A DNA stretch of 64,000 nt from Ferruginibacter sp. (GTDB lineage: Bacteria > Bacteroidota > Bacteroidia > Chitinophagales > Chitinophagaceae). The stretch is from assembly GCA_028288705.1 (NCBI GenBank), contig JAQBNH010000014.1:240334-304333 (forward strand), given 5' to 3'. The translations under genes and the position numbers were made by a program. A model generated the notes under the pieces. The model was given only the letters and a program-made list of their open reading frames with translations. It made no database searches and had not been told where the DNA came from. Positions within the stretch are counted from its first letter, which is position 1. Each line of letters starts with the position of its first letter. Shown here piece after piece: positions 33,740 through 42,708 of the stretch.

Positions 33740-35200
33740 ATGGTACTGACGAACCGGTTGAAAAATCAACATTTGCTTTGGCGCGCAGCTTTCGGGCCGA
33801 TGGCAGAAAATACTGCCGCACTGGATGATATCTCTCAAAAAGAACTTTGGCAATTATTATTGAAAACTTCCAGGAAAGCTCCTGAAAAACTGGCTGTTGC
33901 CGACAACCTGGTTGACGGCCTGTACAATGGCGTGAAGGAAGTGGCCGACATGCAAAATGCTGCGGCAAAAGCAGAACAGGGCCGTAAACGCAGGGCTCAG
34001 GCACGTGAAGATTTAAAGACGATGAATATCATCTGGCTCGATGAGATGATCAACAGCGAAGCGCAACTGCGGGAAAAAATGAGTTTGTTCTGGCATGGAC
34101 ATTTTGCCTGCCGTGTGATCAATAGTTTTTTCCAACAAGAGTTGTTACATATTATCCGTACCAACGCGCTCGGGAATTTTGCCGAGCTATTAAAAGCCGT
34201 GAGCAAATCTCCTTCGATGCTCCAGTTTTTGAATAACCAGCAGAATAAGAAAAGTCACCCCAACGAAAATTTCGCGCGGGAAGTGATGGAACTCTTCACC
34301 ATGGGGCGCGGAAATTATTCAGAAAACGATGTAAAAGAAGCAGCCCGCGCTTTTACCGGGTGGTCGTATAATATTCAGGGCGAATTTATTTTCCGCAGGC
34401 AACAACATGATGCAGGTTCAAAAACATTTTTAGGAAAAACGGGCAACTTCGATGGTGACGATATTCTGAATATGTTACTCGATCAGCCCCAAACTGCACA
34501 GTTCATCGTAAAGAAGATCTACCGATATTTTGTGAACGACACGCCTGATGAGATACGCGTAAAATCACTGGCTAAAAGTTTCCAGGAGAAGGGGTATAAT
34601 ATTACTTCATTACTCGAAGAAATTTATACCAGCGACTGGTTTTATACCGAAAAAAATATCGGCACGAAAATAAAATCTCCGGTAGAATTGCTTGCCGGCA
34701 TCCGCAGATTTTTACCACTGAAACTGGATAATGATAATGCGCAATTATTGTTTCAAAAAGTGTTAGGACAGATTTTATTTTATCCGCCAAACGTGGCAGG
34801 TTGGGCCGGCGGAAAAAGCTGGATCGATAGCAGTACATTAATGGTGCGTTTACAAATTCCACAAGTGTACAGTGCGCGGGAATCTATCAGCCTGCGGCCC
34901 AAAACGGATGACGACGTGAATATGGGAATGATGAACGAGGAGCAGGTTCGTATCCAGCGAAATAAGATCTATGCAGATCGCGGTGGGGCCGCTGATATCG
35001 ACTGGAGCCTTGTAAATAAAGTGTTTGAAAAAACTTCCCGCGAGCAATTGTCGCAAAAAATAGCCGACAGTTTATTGCAAACGAAAAGCCGCATCCAGCC
35101 GGCTTTGCTTACGAAATACTTAAACGCAGAAAGCCGCGAGAATTTTATCAAAAGCGCGGTGATTAATATGATGAGCACACCCGAATACCAATTGTGCTAA
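33740..35200 (+). CDS. DUF1800 family protein
   Basis: A 486-residue protein of the DUF1800 family. Visible signatures are LWRAAFGP near the N-terminus, MSLFWHGHFAC, NPNENFAREVMELFTMGRGNYSENDVKEAARAFTGW and PPNVAGWAGGKSWIDSSTLMVRLQ. Partners of this family are almost always DUF1501 proteins, as here (63 bp downstream). The pair is thought to act in the periplasm, with unknown substrate. No clear signal peptide is seen at this start. Confidence 0.85.
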   Translation: MVLTNRLKNQHLLWRAAFGPMAENTAALDDISQKELWQLLLKTSRKAPEKLAVADNLVDGLYNGVKEVADMQNAAAKAEQGRKRRAQAREDLKTMNIIWLDEMINSEAQLREKMSLFWHGHFACRVINSFFQQELLHIIRTNALGNFAELLKAVSKSPSMLQFLNNQQNKKSHPNENFAREVMELFTMGRGNYSENDVKEAARAFTGWSYNIQGEFIFRRQQHDAGSKTFLGKTGNFDGDDILNMLLDQPQTAQFIVKKIYRYFVNDTPDEIRVKSLAKSFQEKGYNITSLLEEIYTSDWFYTEKNIGTKIKSPVELLAGIRRFLPLKLDNDNAQLLFQKVLGQILFYPPNVAGWAGGKSWIDSSTLMVRLQIPQVYSARESISLRPKTDDDVNMGMMNEEQVRIQRNKIYADRGGAADIDWSLVNKVFEKTSREQLSQKIADSLLQTKSRIQPALLTKYLNAESRENFIKSAVINMMSTPEYQLC

Positions 35201-35263
35201 GCTGCAGGAAATAAACTATTTATCAGTCCGGAGAAGAGCTCCTTCCCCGAAAAAGATCAGATT

Positions 35264-36457
35264 ATGTACTTCAAACGCAAAGAATTTTTACAGATCGGTT
35301 CCCTCGCAACTGCGTCGATGATGATGCCGAAATTTCTGAAGGCCTTTGAAAAAAAGGATATGGTTCCTGCCGGCAATAAAGTTGTTGTGGTGATCCAGTT
35401 CAGTGGCGGCAACGATGGTTTAAATACAGTCATCCCGATCAGTAACGATATTTATTATCGCGAACGTCCCAAAATTGCCATTGCGAAAACAGCAGCGCTT
35501 GGATTAACCACCGATGTTGGGTTAAATCCTGCACTGGAAGCGTTTAAAGGGTTGTATGACGATGGCAGCCTCGCGATCATGAACAATGTGGGGTATCCAA
35601 ATCCTGACCGTTCTCATTTTCGCAGCATGGATATCTGGCAAAGTGCAAGTCACAGTAAAGATTATGTGAATACAGGGTGGCTGGGCCGCTATCTGGATGC
35701 GCAATGTAAAGGATGTGATAAGCCAACGCAGGCAGTTGAGATAGATGACATGTTGAGCCTCGCACTGAAAGGAAATGACCGGAAAGGATTGGCATTTAAA
35801 GATCCACGCAGGTTATACAGCAGCAGCAATGAAAAATTTTACAAGGACATTAATGCCGCTCATGCAAGCTCAGAAGAAACCGTAGATTATCTCTACAAAA
35901 CAATGAGCGAAACATTGAGCAGCGCTGATTATATTTTTCAGCAAAGCAAATTGCATCCAACGTCGCAATCATACCCGAATTCTGAACTTGGAAAAAACCT
36001 GAAGACAATTTCTTCGCTGATCATGTCCGATATAAACACGAAAGTGTATTATGTTTCGCTGGGAAGTTTTGATACGCATGTTAACCAGGAAGCGCAACAA
36101 AAAAGATTATTTACAGAATTGAATGATGCTGTAAAAGCCTTTACAACAGACCTGAAAAAGAACAATCGCTTTGATGATGTGTTGATGATGACTTTCTCTG
36201 AATTCGGCCGGCGTGTTTCGCAAAACGCGAGTAACGGAACAGATCATGGCACAGCCAATAATATGTTTTTTATCGGTGGCGGACTAAAAGAGAAAGGCGT
36301 GTTGAATGCTATGCCGGATCTTGCAGACCTTAACGAGGGCGACTTGAAACATACCGTTGATTTTAAAAATGTTTACGCAACCGTGTTGGATAAATGGCTG
36401 GGAACAGATGATAAAATGATCCTCGGAAAGAAATACGAAAAAATGAATTTCATTTAA
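35264..36457 (+). CDS. DUF1501 family protein
   Basis: A 397-residue alkaline-phosphatase-superfamily-like protein. The N-terminus (MYFKRKEFLQIGSLATASMMMPKFLKAF) has a Tat-like KRKEFLQIG segment. Family motifs are VVVIQFSGGNDGLNTVIP, RSHFRSMDIWQS, YYVSLGSFDTHVNQ and MMTFSEFGRRVSQNASNGTDHGTANN. It pairs with the DUF1800 gene upstream. The role of the DUF1800/DUF1501 couple is not known; in planctomycetes it is linked to large operons of sulfatase-like enzymes. Confidence 0.88.
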   Translation: MYFKRKEFLQIGSLATASMMMPKFLKAFEKKDMVPAGNKVVVVIQFSGGNDGLNTVIPISNDIYYRERPKIAIAKTAALGLTTDVGLNPALEAFKGLYDDGSLAIMNNVGYPNPDRSHFRSMDIWQSASHSKDYVNTGWLGRYLDAQCKGCDKPTQAVEIDDMLSLALKGNDRKGLAFKDPRRLYSSSNEKFYKDINAAHASSEETVDYLYKTMSETLSSADYIFQQSKLHPTSQSYPNSELGKNLKTISSLIMSDINTKVYYVSLGSFDTHVNQEAQQKRLFTELNDAVKAFTTDLKKNNRFDDVLMMTFSEFGRRVSQNASNGTDHGTANNMFFIGGGLKEKGVLNAMPDLADLNEGDLKHTVDFKNVYATVLDKWLGTDDKMILGKKYEKMNFI

Positions 36458-36486
36458 TTAGTTGTTTTGGTTTTTCTAGAGAGTAA

Positions 36487-36514
36487 AAAGCCCCGGAATT
36501 ATTCCCGGGGCTTT
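36487..36514. terminator. Bidirectional terminator between DUF1501 gene and POT transporter
   Basis: A 10-bp stem AAAGCCCCGG/CCGGGGCTTT with an 8-base loop has A/T-rich tails on both sides (CTTTCTGTTT on plus, CTTTTTACTC on minus). It serves both convergent genes. Confidence 0.85.
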
Positions 36515-36534
36515 CTGTTTACCTAAATCCGTTA

Positions 36535-38175
36535 TTAATTTACGCCTTTCTCCCGCATCACGCGGTTCAGCCATTTTAATAATGCAAACAGGAAGATGGC
36601 AGCGGCAAACAAGAGGAAAAAATTCAGCCAGAAATAACTTGCCTTATCATCGTATTCATCCCATTTACTGGCCAGGATGCCGCTCAGTTTATTACCAATT
36701 GACGTGGAGACAAACCAGCCGCCCATCATCAGCGAAGTGATTCTTACGGGGCTAAGTTTAGACACCAATGACAATCCCATCGGGCTTAAAAATAATTCGC
36801 CGATCGTTACAATTCCATAACTGGCGATCAACCACCACACACTCACTTTCTCTGCACCGTTGTTGCCGATTTTTACTGCAGCGATCATCACCAAAACAGA
36901 TAGCGCAGAAATCAATAAACCGAATGCGATCTTTGTTGGTGTAGAAGGTTCTTTTCCTTTCCTGCGTAACCAGGTAAAAAATGCCACGACCAACGGCGTC
37001 AATGCGATCACCCAAAAAGGATTGATCGACTGGCTCAGGCTCGGCACCCAGGCCTTCACGTTAGCGCCAGGTTCTACCGGATCTTTTGCAAAATTCATGT
37101 TCTTGAAATACGATGGATAGGCCATCTCTTTCACTTCTTCTCCGCCAATTTTGATCTTCCGGAACTGGTTATCCGTTTTAGTTATCGCAGACATCTGGTA
37201 TGGAATCGTTTCCGTCAGTTTTAGTGTGGTTAACAGTTTTTCTTTTCCGCCATCTACATGCCGTTCCGTATAACGGCTTGCCCAGGTGTTTAACGCAGAG
37301 CCGTTCTGTTTAAAGATTGCCCAAAACAAGATCACCACTGCAAATATCGCGAGCATTGCCCCCATCGCAGGGCGTTCGTCCTTATTACTTTTCAGGAACA
37401 ACAGCACATAAAAAACCAACACGGGAATACAGGCAAAAATGAATGCGTCTGTAGAATTCGAATCAAATACATAGCCGTCGCCTTTGATAAACCACCCGAT
37501 CACGCCAAAGACAATAGAGGGTAGGATTACCGTTGCCAGAATCTTCCAAAGCGGCATATCGCCAGGCTGCAAAGGCTTTCTTGTGTCAAACGCAGCATAA
37601 TGTTTTGTGCCGATGATGAAAATAATAACGCCCACGAACATGCCTACCCCAGCAGCAATAAAGGCTGCACCCCAGCCGATAGTTGTATAGAGGGCCGCGC
37701 CAAAAAAGTTGCAGATGAATGCACCAATGTTGATGCCCATGTAAAAGATATTGTATCCTTCATCTTTCCGGGCGCGATACTGGTCCGTGGAATAAACGTT
37801 GCCAAGAAGTGTGGAAATATTTGGTTTGAAAAAACCGTTTCCCACGATCACGAACGTCATAGAAATATAGAGCATACTGAGGCTATGAAAGCTCATCATA
37901 CAATACCCGATCCCCATGAGCAAACCACCCATGATGATAGAGCGGCGATATCCTAAATAGCGATCAGCAATAAGCCCGCCGAGGAAAGGCGTAAAGAATA
38001 CGAGTGCAATAAAAGTTCCATATAAACTTGCAGAATCTTTCTCATCCATGTTGAATCCATTCACGGAATCTTTTAGGTAAAGGGTGAAGATGCCGATCAT
38101 GAGATAGTAGCCAAAGCGTTCCCACATTTCACTGAAAAATAAAAAAGGCAATGCCTTCGGATGTTTTTTCCACAT
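36535..38175 (-). CDS. POT-family proton-coupled oligopeptide transporter (copy 1)
   Basis: A 546-residue 14-helix major-facilitator protein importing di/tripeptides with protons. The N-terminal signature MWERFGYYLMIGIFTLYL contains the ExxER-type element of the family (here EMWERFGYY). Further signs are FFTPFLGGLIADRYLGYRRSI and GNGFFKPNISTLLGNVY. A central insert of about 100 residues (300-400, HVDGGKEKLLTTLKLTE) differs from copy 2. Upstream of it lies a second POT gene in the same direction, giving a likely paralogous pair. Confidence 0.92.
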   Translation of the reverse strand: MWKKHPKALPFLFFSEMWERFGYYLMIGIFTLYLKDSVNGFNMDEKDSASLYGTFIALVFFTPFLGGLIADRYLGYRRSIIMGGLLMGIGYCMMSFHSLSMLYISMTFVIVGNGFFKPNISTLLGNVYSTDQYRARKDEGYNIFYMGINIGAFICNFFGAALYTTIGWGAAFIAAGVGMFVGVIIFIIGTKHYAAFDTRKPLQPGDMPLWKILATVILPSIVFGVIGWFIKGDGYVFDSNSTDAFIFACIPVLVFYVLLFLKSNKDERPAMGAMLAIFAVVILFWAIFKQNGSALNTWASRYTERHVDGGKEKLLTTLKLTETIPYQMSAITKTDNQFRKIKIGGEEVKEMAYPSYFKNMNFAKDPVEPGANVKAWVPSLSQSINPFWVIALTPLVVAFFTWLRRKGKEPSTPTKIAFGLLISALSVLVMIAAVKIGNNGAEKVSVWWLIASYGIVTIGELFLSPMGLSLVSKLSPVRITSLMMGGWFVSTSIGNKLSGILASKWDEYDDKASYFWLNFFLLFAAAIFLFALLKWLNRVMREKGVN

Positions 38176-38202
38176 AAGATCAAATTGAGGCGGGAAGATA
38201 AT

Positions 38203-38230
38203 AAAAAAGGCGACCGAAATGGCCGCCTTT
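38203..38230 (-). terminator. Terminator after POT transporter copy 2
   Basis: On the minus strand AAAGGCG pairs with CGCCTTT and runs into TTTTTT. It lies between the two tandem transporter genes. Confidence 0.75.
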
Positions 38231-38253
38231 GAAATGGGAAAAAATTGGAATAT

Positions 38254-39930
38254 TTAGCGGATGCCGTGCATCATTTTTTTCAGTTTCGGTGTAAGCAGGA
38301 ATAATAAAACTGCTGCGATACCGCAAAGCACTACAAACACCATAAAGAATTCGAACAGGTTGTGAATGGTTACGCCCGCAAATGTTGGATTAACCGTTGA
38401 GATTTTTTTCTCTGCGAGGATACGCAACTGGTCTGCTGTTGGTGTGACTGTTTTATCCAAAATGCCCTGCAGGTCAATTCCCGATTTTGAGGCTTCTGTA
38501 AATTGCTCGCCTGTTGCCGGCAGGATGGAACCCAATGTTCCGGCCAATGCATAACCAGAGGCATTTGACAGGAAGAACACACCGTATAATAAAGATGAAA
38601 ATCTCTTAGGAGAAAGCTTGCCCACCAATGATAAACCAATCGGTGAGAGACAAAGTTCAGCGAAGGTTTGAATCAGGTAAAGAAGTACTAACCATTTAAC
38701 AGCCAGCAAACCACTGTTACCAAGGTACTTCACGTTGTAAGCAATGATAAGGTAACTCAGTGCGATCAAAGCCAGTCCGATCGCTTGTTTAACAGGCGAA
38801 ATGGGCTCACGGCCTTTTGCGCGCAACCGATCCCAGAGCAAACTAAATGGAACGGCAAATGCAATTACAAATATGCCGTTGAAGATTTGCACCATGGATG
38901 GTGGCATATTCCAGCCGAAGAAATTACGGTCCGTTTGGTTATCAGCAATGAAGGTTAGTGAAGAGCCCGCCTGTTCAAAAGCCGCCCAGAAGAAGATGAT
39001 AAAAAACGAAACGATATAAATTACCAGAATACGATCACGTTCTACCTTGGTTAATGAACTATCAGATAAGATCAAACCTGCTAATGATAAACCGCTGGCA
39101 TAAATGATCGAATAGATAACGTTTTGGCCGAACACATAAAAGAAGATCAATCCCAATACAACAAATGCAGCTACCGCAATACCCAGGGATGTTTTTGTAA
39201 ATACCGCTTTTTGTGCTTCTCCTTCCTCATAATCAGAAGAGATACTTTTAGAAGGATGCGCACCGATTGGTCGGCCTTCCGGCGTTGTTACATATTTATC
39301 TTTCAGCAGGAAGAAAGTAACCGTACCAATCACCATAGCGATCGAAGCGGCGAGATAACCCCATTTAAATGCAGTTACATCACGTACACCGGATTTATCA
39401 ACCACATCGCCAATCAAAGGGCAGATCAACTGGCCAAGGAACGCGCCGAGGTTAATACCCATGTAAAAGATGGTAAAGGCCGTATCCAGTTTATTCTTCT
39501 CAGATTTTGGATACAGGCTGCTCACCATACTGGAGATATTTGGCTTGAAGAAGCCGTTTCCAAGAATGATAATACCCAAAGCGATGTACAGTAATGTTTT
39601 TGCCAGTTCGAGGTTAGATCCAAAAATAGAGGCACTAAAGAACAGTGTCAATTGACCGGCGGCCATCATCAATCCACCCAGGATAATACAGAGCCGGTTG
39701 CCTAAAAAACGGTCGGCCACAAAACCCCCGAGCATCGGCGTGAGATAACAAAGGCCAAGGAACCCGCCATAAATAATGGATGATTGTTCTTTGCTCATCA
39801 TCAGGGCGTTTACAATGAACAGCGTGAGGATGGTGCGCATGCCATAAAAGTTAAACCGCTCCCACATCTCTGTTCCAAACAAAACCCAGAGGCCTTTCGG
39901 ATGCTTTTTTTCTACTGTCAAATCTTGCAT
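38254..39930 (-). CDS. POT-family proton-coupled oligopeptide transporter (copy 2)
   Basis: A 558-residue paralogue of the transporter next to it, with the same signature EMWERFNFYGMRTILTLFIV, YLTPMLGGFVADRFLGNRL and GNGFFKPNISSMVSSLYP. The C-terminal region carries an extra stretch (ATGEQFTEASKSGIDLQGILDKTV) before the last helix. Two adjacent POT genes separated by a terminator suggest independent regulation and perhaps different peptide preferences (inference). Confidence 0.92.
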   Translation of the reverse strand: MQDLTVEKKHPKGLWVLFGTEMWERFNFYGMRTILTLFIVNALMMSKEQSSIIYGGFLGLCYLTPMLGGFVADRFLGNRLCIILGGLMMAAGQLTLFFSASIFGSNLELAKTLLYIALGIIILGNGFFKPNISSMVSSLYPKSEKNKLDTAFTIFYMGINLGAFLGQLICPLIGDVVDKSGVRDVTAFKWGYLAASIAMVIGTVTFFLLKDKYVTTPEGRPIGAHPSKSISSDYEEGEAQKAVFTKTSLGIAVAAFVVLGLIFFYVFGQNVIYSIIYASGLSLAGLILSDSSLTKVERDRILVIYIVSFFIIFFWAAFEQAGSSLTFIADNQTDRNFFGWNMPPSMVQIFNGIFVIAFAVPFSLLWDRLRAKGREPISPVKQAIGLALIALSYLIIAYNVKYLGNSGLLAVKWLVLLYLIQTFAELCLSPIGLSLVGKLSPKRFSSLLYGVFFLSNASGYALAGTLGSILPATGEQFTEASKSGIDLQGILDKTVTPTADQLRILAEKKISTVNPTFAGVTIHNLFEFFMVFVVLCGIAAVLLFLLTPKLKKMMHGIR

Positions 39931-40086
39931 AGTGATTTTTTTATTTAGGTAACTGCTTAAAAATTTTTAAAATTAATGGCTCAAAGTAATAAATAATCCG
40001 CTTGCAATAATATTTTCAGCCAATTTAAAACTTACATCGAAAATTATGCCCGGGCCTGTTACCGTTCGTATAAAATATTATGGTCC

Positions 40087-40094
40087 TACATTTG
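40087..40094 (+). promoter_or_regulatory. -7 element upstream of purD
   Basis: TACATTTG, exact TAnnTTTG, 48 bp before the purD ATG at 40143. It lies inside an apparent N-terminal extension of the ORF, which argues for the later start. Confidence 0.5.
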
Positions 40095-40142
40095 CGCTGG
40101 TTAAATTCGTTTCAAGCATCTTACAACCCATTATTTCACATC

Positions 40143-41441
40143 ATGAATATTCTTTTAGTCGGCTCCGGCGGAAGAGAGCACACGCTTGCATGGAAGCTGA
40201 AACAAAGCGCCCAATGCGAGCAACTTTATATCGCTCCGGGGAATGCAGGTACACAGCAATGTGGCACAAACCTGAATATCAGCATCACCGATTTTGAAGC
40301 GCTTTCCGCAGCCTGCCTGGAGCACAACATCAGTATGCTGATCGTGGGACCAGAAGAACCGCTCGTAAAAGGGATCACCGATTATTTCCGTGAGAATGCT
40401 GCGACCAGTCATATTTATATCATTGGCCCGTCAGCAGAAGCGGCCCAACTGGAAGGCAGCAAAGCTTTTGCGAAAGCGTTTATGAATAAATACCATGTGC
40501 CAACCGCGGCCTATAAGGAATTTACCGAAGAAAATTTTGAGGAAGGTTTAGCCTATATCCGTTCACATCCGTTGCCGATCGTTTTAAAGGCGGACGGCCT
40601 GGCAGCAGGAAAAGGCGTCTTGATCTGCAATAGCCAGCTTGAAGCATTGGCAGAGTTTGAGTTGATGATCATGCGTTCCAAATTTGGTGCTGCAGGAAAG
40701 AAAGTGGTGATAGAAGAATTTCTCACCGGAATTGAAATGAGTGTTTTTGTATTGACGGATGGCAGTGAATATGTTTTATTGCCGGAAGCTAAAGATTATA
40801 AAAGGATTGGTAAAGGCGATACCGGCCTGAATACCGGAGGAATGGGTGCTGTTAGTCCGTTGCCGTTTTTTGATGAGGCGCTGAAAGAAAAGGTCATCAG
40901 CAGGATTATCGAGCCTACGATACAGGGTTTGCGCGAAGAGAAGATGGATTACAAGGGATTTGTGTTTGTCGGGCTGATGGTAGACAATGGTGAGCCGATG
41001 GTGATCGAATACAATTGCCGGATGGGCGACCCGGAAACGGAGGTCGTGATCCCGCGTATCAAAAATGATTTGGTAGAACTGCTCGTGGCAGCTGCGAACC
41101 AGAAGCTTTCCACGATCCGGATAGCAACAGATGAACAAACGGCGGTAGCGGTTGTAGCCGTGAGCGGAGGTTATCCCGGCCAGCATGAAACTGGCTTTCC
41201 TATTTATGGTTTAGATGCCAGTTTACCCGGCAGCCTGTTGTTTCATGCCGGAACAAAGCAGGCCGGCGACCAGGTTGTTACCAACGGCGGCCGCGTTCTT
41301 GTAGCAACTTCTTTCGGCGACAATGTTCAGGAAGCTGCAGAACAGTCGGAATACCTGCTGCAACAGGTAGATTATGAAGATATCGTCTTTCGCCCGGACA
41401 TCGGATATGAGTTTCGCGGGCTGATTAACGGCAAGGCCTAA
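40143..41441 (+). CDS. purD: Phosphoribosylamine-glycine ligase
   Basis: Second step of purine synthesis: ATP-dependent joining of glycine to phosphoribosylamine. From the ATG at 40143 the product is 432 residues and starts MNILLVGSGGREHTLAWKL, the family's usual beginning. The in-frame ATG at 40080 would add 21 residues and overlap the promoter. ATP-grasp motifs are LKADGLAAGKGVLIC, NTGGMGAVSPLP and EYNCRMGDPETEVV. Divergent from the POT transporter gene. Confidence 0.96.
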   Translation: MNILLVGSGGREHTLAWKLKQSAQCEQLYIAPGNAGTQQCGTNLNISITDFEALSAACLEHNISMLIVGPEEPLVKGITDYFRENAATSHIYIIGPSAEAAQLEGSKAFAKAFMNKYHVPTAAYKEFTEENFEEGLAYIRSHPLPIVLKADGLAAGKGVLICNSQLEALAEFELMIMRSKFGAAGKKVVIEEFLTGIEMSVFVLTDGSEYVLLPEAKDYKRIGKGDTGLNTGGMGAVSPLPFFDEALKEKVISRIIEPTIQGLREEKMDYKGFVFVGLMVDNGEPMVIEYNCRMGDPETEVVIPRIKNDLVELLVAAANQKLSTIRIATDEQTAVAVVAVSGGYPGQHETGFPIYGLDASLPGSLLFHAGTKQAGDQVVTNGGRVLVATSFGDNVQEAAEQSEYLLQQVDYEDIVFRPDIGYEFRGLINGKA

Positions 41442-41628
41442 ACGTAGTTTGGTATTGTTTAATTTTTGTATTCGTTTTTGGGAAAGCTAAATAAATTAGT
41501 AACCATTTTTCCGGATTAACTTTTCAGCAATTTATTGTGTGAAAAAATAATGTTTTGCTGTTGATAATCCAATATTTTATGTCAACTTTGCCAGCATTGA
41601 TCTAAATACGATTGTCATTTAATATACT
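41442..41628. other. Noncoding region upstream of the mre operon
   Basis: 187 bp, A/T-rich, without an ORF. It contains the mreB promoter and a leader of about 35-40 nt. No hairpin of note was seen. Confidence 0.5.
41561..41590 (+). promoter_or_regulatory. Promoter of the mre operon (TTG-N19-CAACTTTG)
   Basis: TTG at 41561-41563, 19 bases, then CAACTTTG at 41583-41590, one mismatch from TAnnTTTG. Spacing is that expected for the Bacteroidota housekeeping sigma. Drives mreB and probably the whole cell-shape operon. Confidence 0.55.
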
Positions 41629-42654
41629 ATGGGAATTTTCAATTTTTTCACTCAGGAGATCGCTATAGATCTGGGTACGGCAAATACCCTGATCATCCAT
41701 AATGGAGAAGTGGTTGTGAATGAGCCTTCTATCGTGGCTCTGGACCGTAACAATCCAAAAAATTTACTGGCTGTGGGTAAGAAGGCATTGATGATGCACG
41801 AAAAAACCCATGAAAGCATCCGCACCGTTCGCCCTTTACGCGATGGTGTAATTGCCGATTTTAATGCTGCCGAACTGATGATCAGGGAGCTGATCAAATT
41901 GGTTTATCCAAAAAAGCCCTGGTTTGCCCCGAGCTGGAGGATGATGATCTGTATTCCCAGCAGCATCACCGAAGTTGAAAAGCGTGCCGTTAGAGATAGT
42001 GCGGAACAAGCCGGCGCAAAAGAAGTTTATTTAATTCACGAACCTATGGCAGCTGCACTCGGTATTGGTATCGATGTAGAAGAGCCGGTAGGAAATATGA
42101 TCATCGATATCGGTGGCGGAACAACAGGCATTACCGTAATTGCCCTGGCAGGGATTGTTTGTGACCAGAGTATCCGTATCGCCGGAGATGAATTCACAGC
42201 CGATATTATGGAAGCGCTCCGCCGTTACCATAGTTTGCTGATCGGTGAGCGTACAGCTGAACAGATCAAGATCCAGGTTGGTGCTGCGATGAAAGATTTA
42301 GATTCTCCCCCGGATGATATTCCTGTAAATGGCCGTGATCTTGTTACGGGTATTCCAAAGCAGGTAATGGTAAGTTACCAGGAAGTGGCAGAAGCATTGG
42401 ATAAAAGTATTTTCAAAATCGAAGAAGCTATTTTGAAAGCGCTCGAAACAACGCCGCCTGAACTGGCTGCTGATATTTACCGTCGTGGTTTATACATTAC
42501 GGGTGGTGGAGCCTTGCTTCGCGGCCTCGATAAACGTATCGCTGCGAAGATCAAGTTGCCCGTGCATGTTGCCGACGATCCGCTGAAGAGCGTTGTTCGT
42601 GGTACCGGCATCGCGTTGAAAAATTACGATCGCTATCCGTTTGTGATGCGCTAA
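41629..42654 (+). CDS. mreB: Rod-shape determining actin-like protein MreB
   Basis: Actin-fold ATPase that forms membrane-bound filaments guiding lateral wall synthesis. The 341-residue protein shows phosphate 1 (AIDLGTANTLIIHNGEVV), connect 1, phosphate 2 (IDIGGGTTGITVIAL) and the adenosine motif (ITGGGALLRGLDKRI). Sequence EKRAVRDSAEQAGAKEVYLIHEPMAAALG is near invariant. The N-terminus MGIFNFFTQE is the amphipathic membrane-binding segment. First gene of mreBCD-pbp2-rodA. Confidence 0.97.
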   Translation: MGIFNFFTQEIAIDLGTANTLIIHNGEVVVNEPSIVALDRNNPKNLLAVGKKALMMHEKTHESIRTVRPLRDGVIADFNAAELMIRELIKLVYPKKPWFAPSWRMMICIPSSITEVEKRAVRDSAEQAGAKEVYLIHEPMAAALGIGIDVEEPVGNMIIDIGGGTTGITVIALAGIVCDQSIRIAGDEFTADIMEALRRYHSLLIGERTAEQIKIQVGAAMKDLDSPPDDIPVNGRDLVTGIPKQVMVSYQEVAEALDKSIFKIEEAILKALETTPPELAADIYRRGLYITGGGALLRGLDKRIAAKIKLPVHVADDPLKSVVRGTGIALKNYDRYPFVMR

Positions 42655-42696
42655 ACAATAGCTATGGCTGCAGTCTTCTGCCCTAATCATCATTTG

Positions 42697-42704
42697 TAAC
42701 TTTG
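42697..42704 (+). promoter_or_regulatory. -7 element abutting the mreC start
   Basis: TAACTTTG, exact TAnnTTTG, then CCCG and the GTG start of mreC. It would be an internal operon promoter giving a near-leaderless mreC transcript. Confidence 0.4.
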
Positions 42705-42708
42705 CCCG

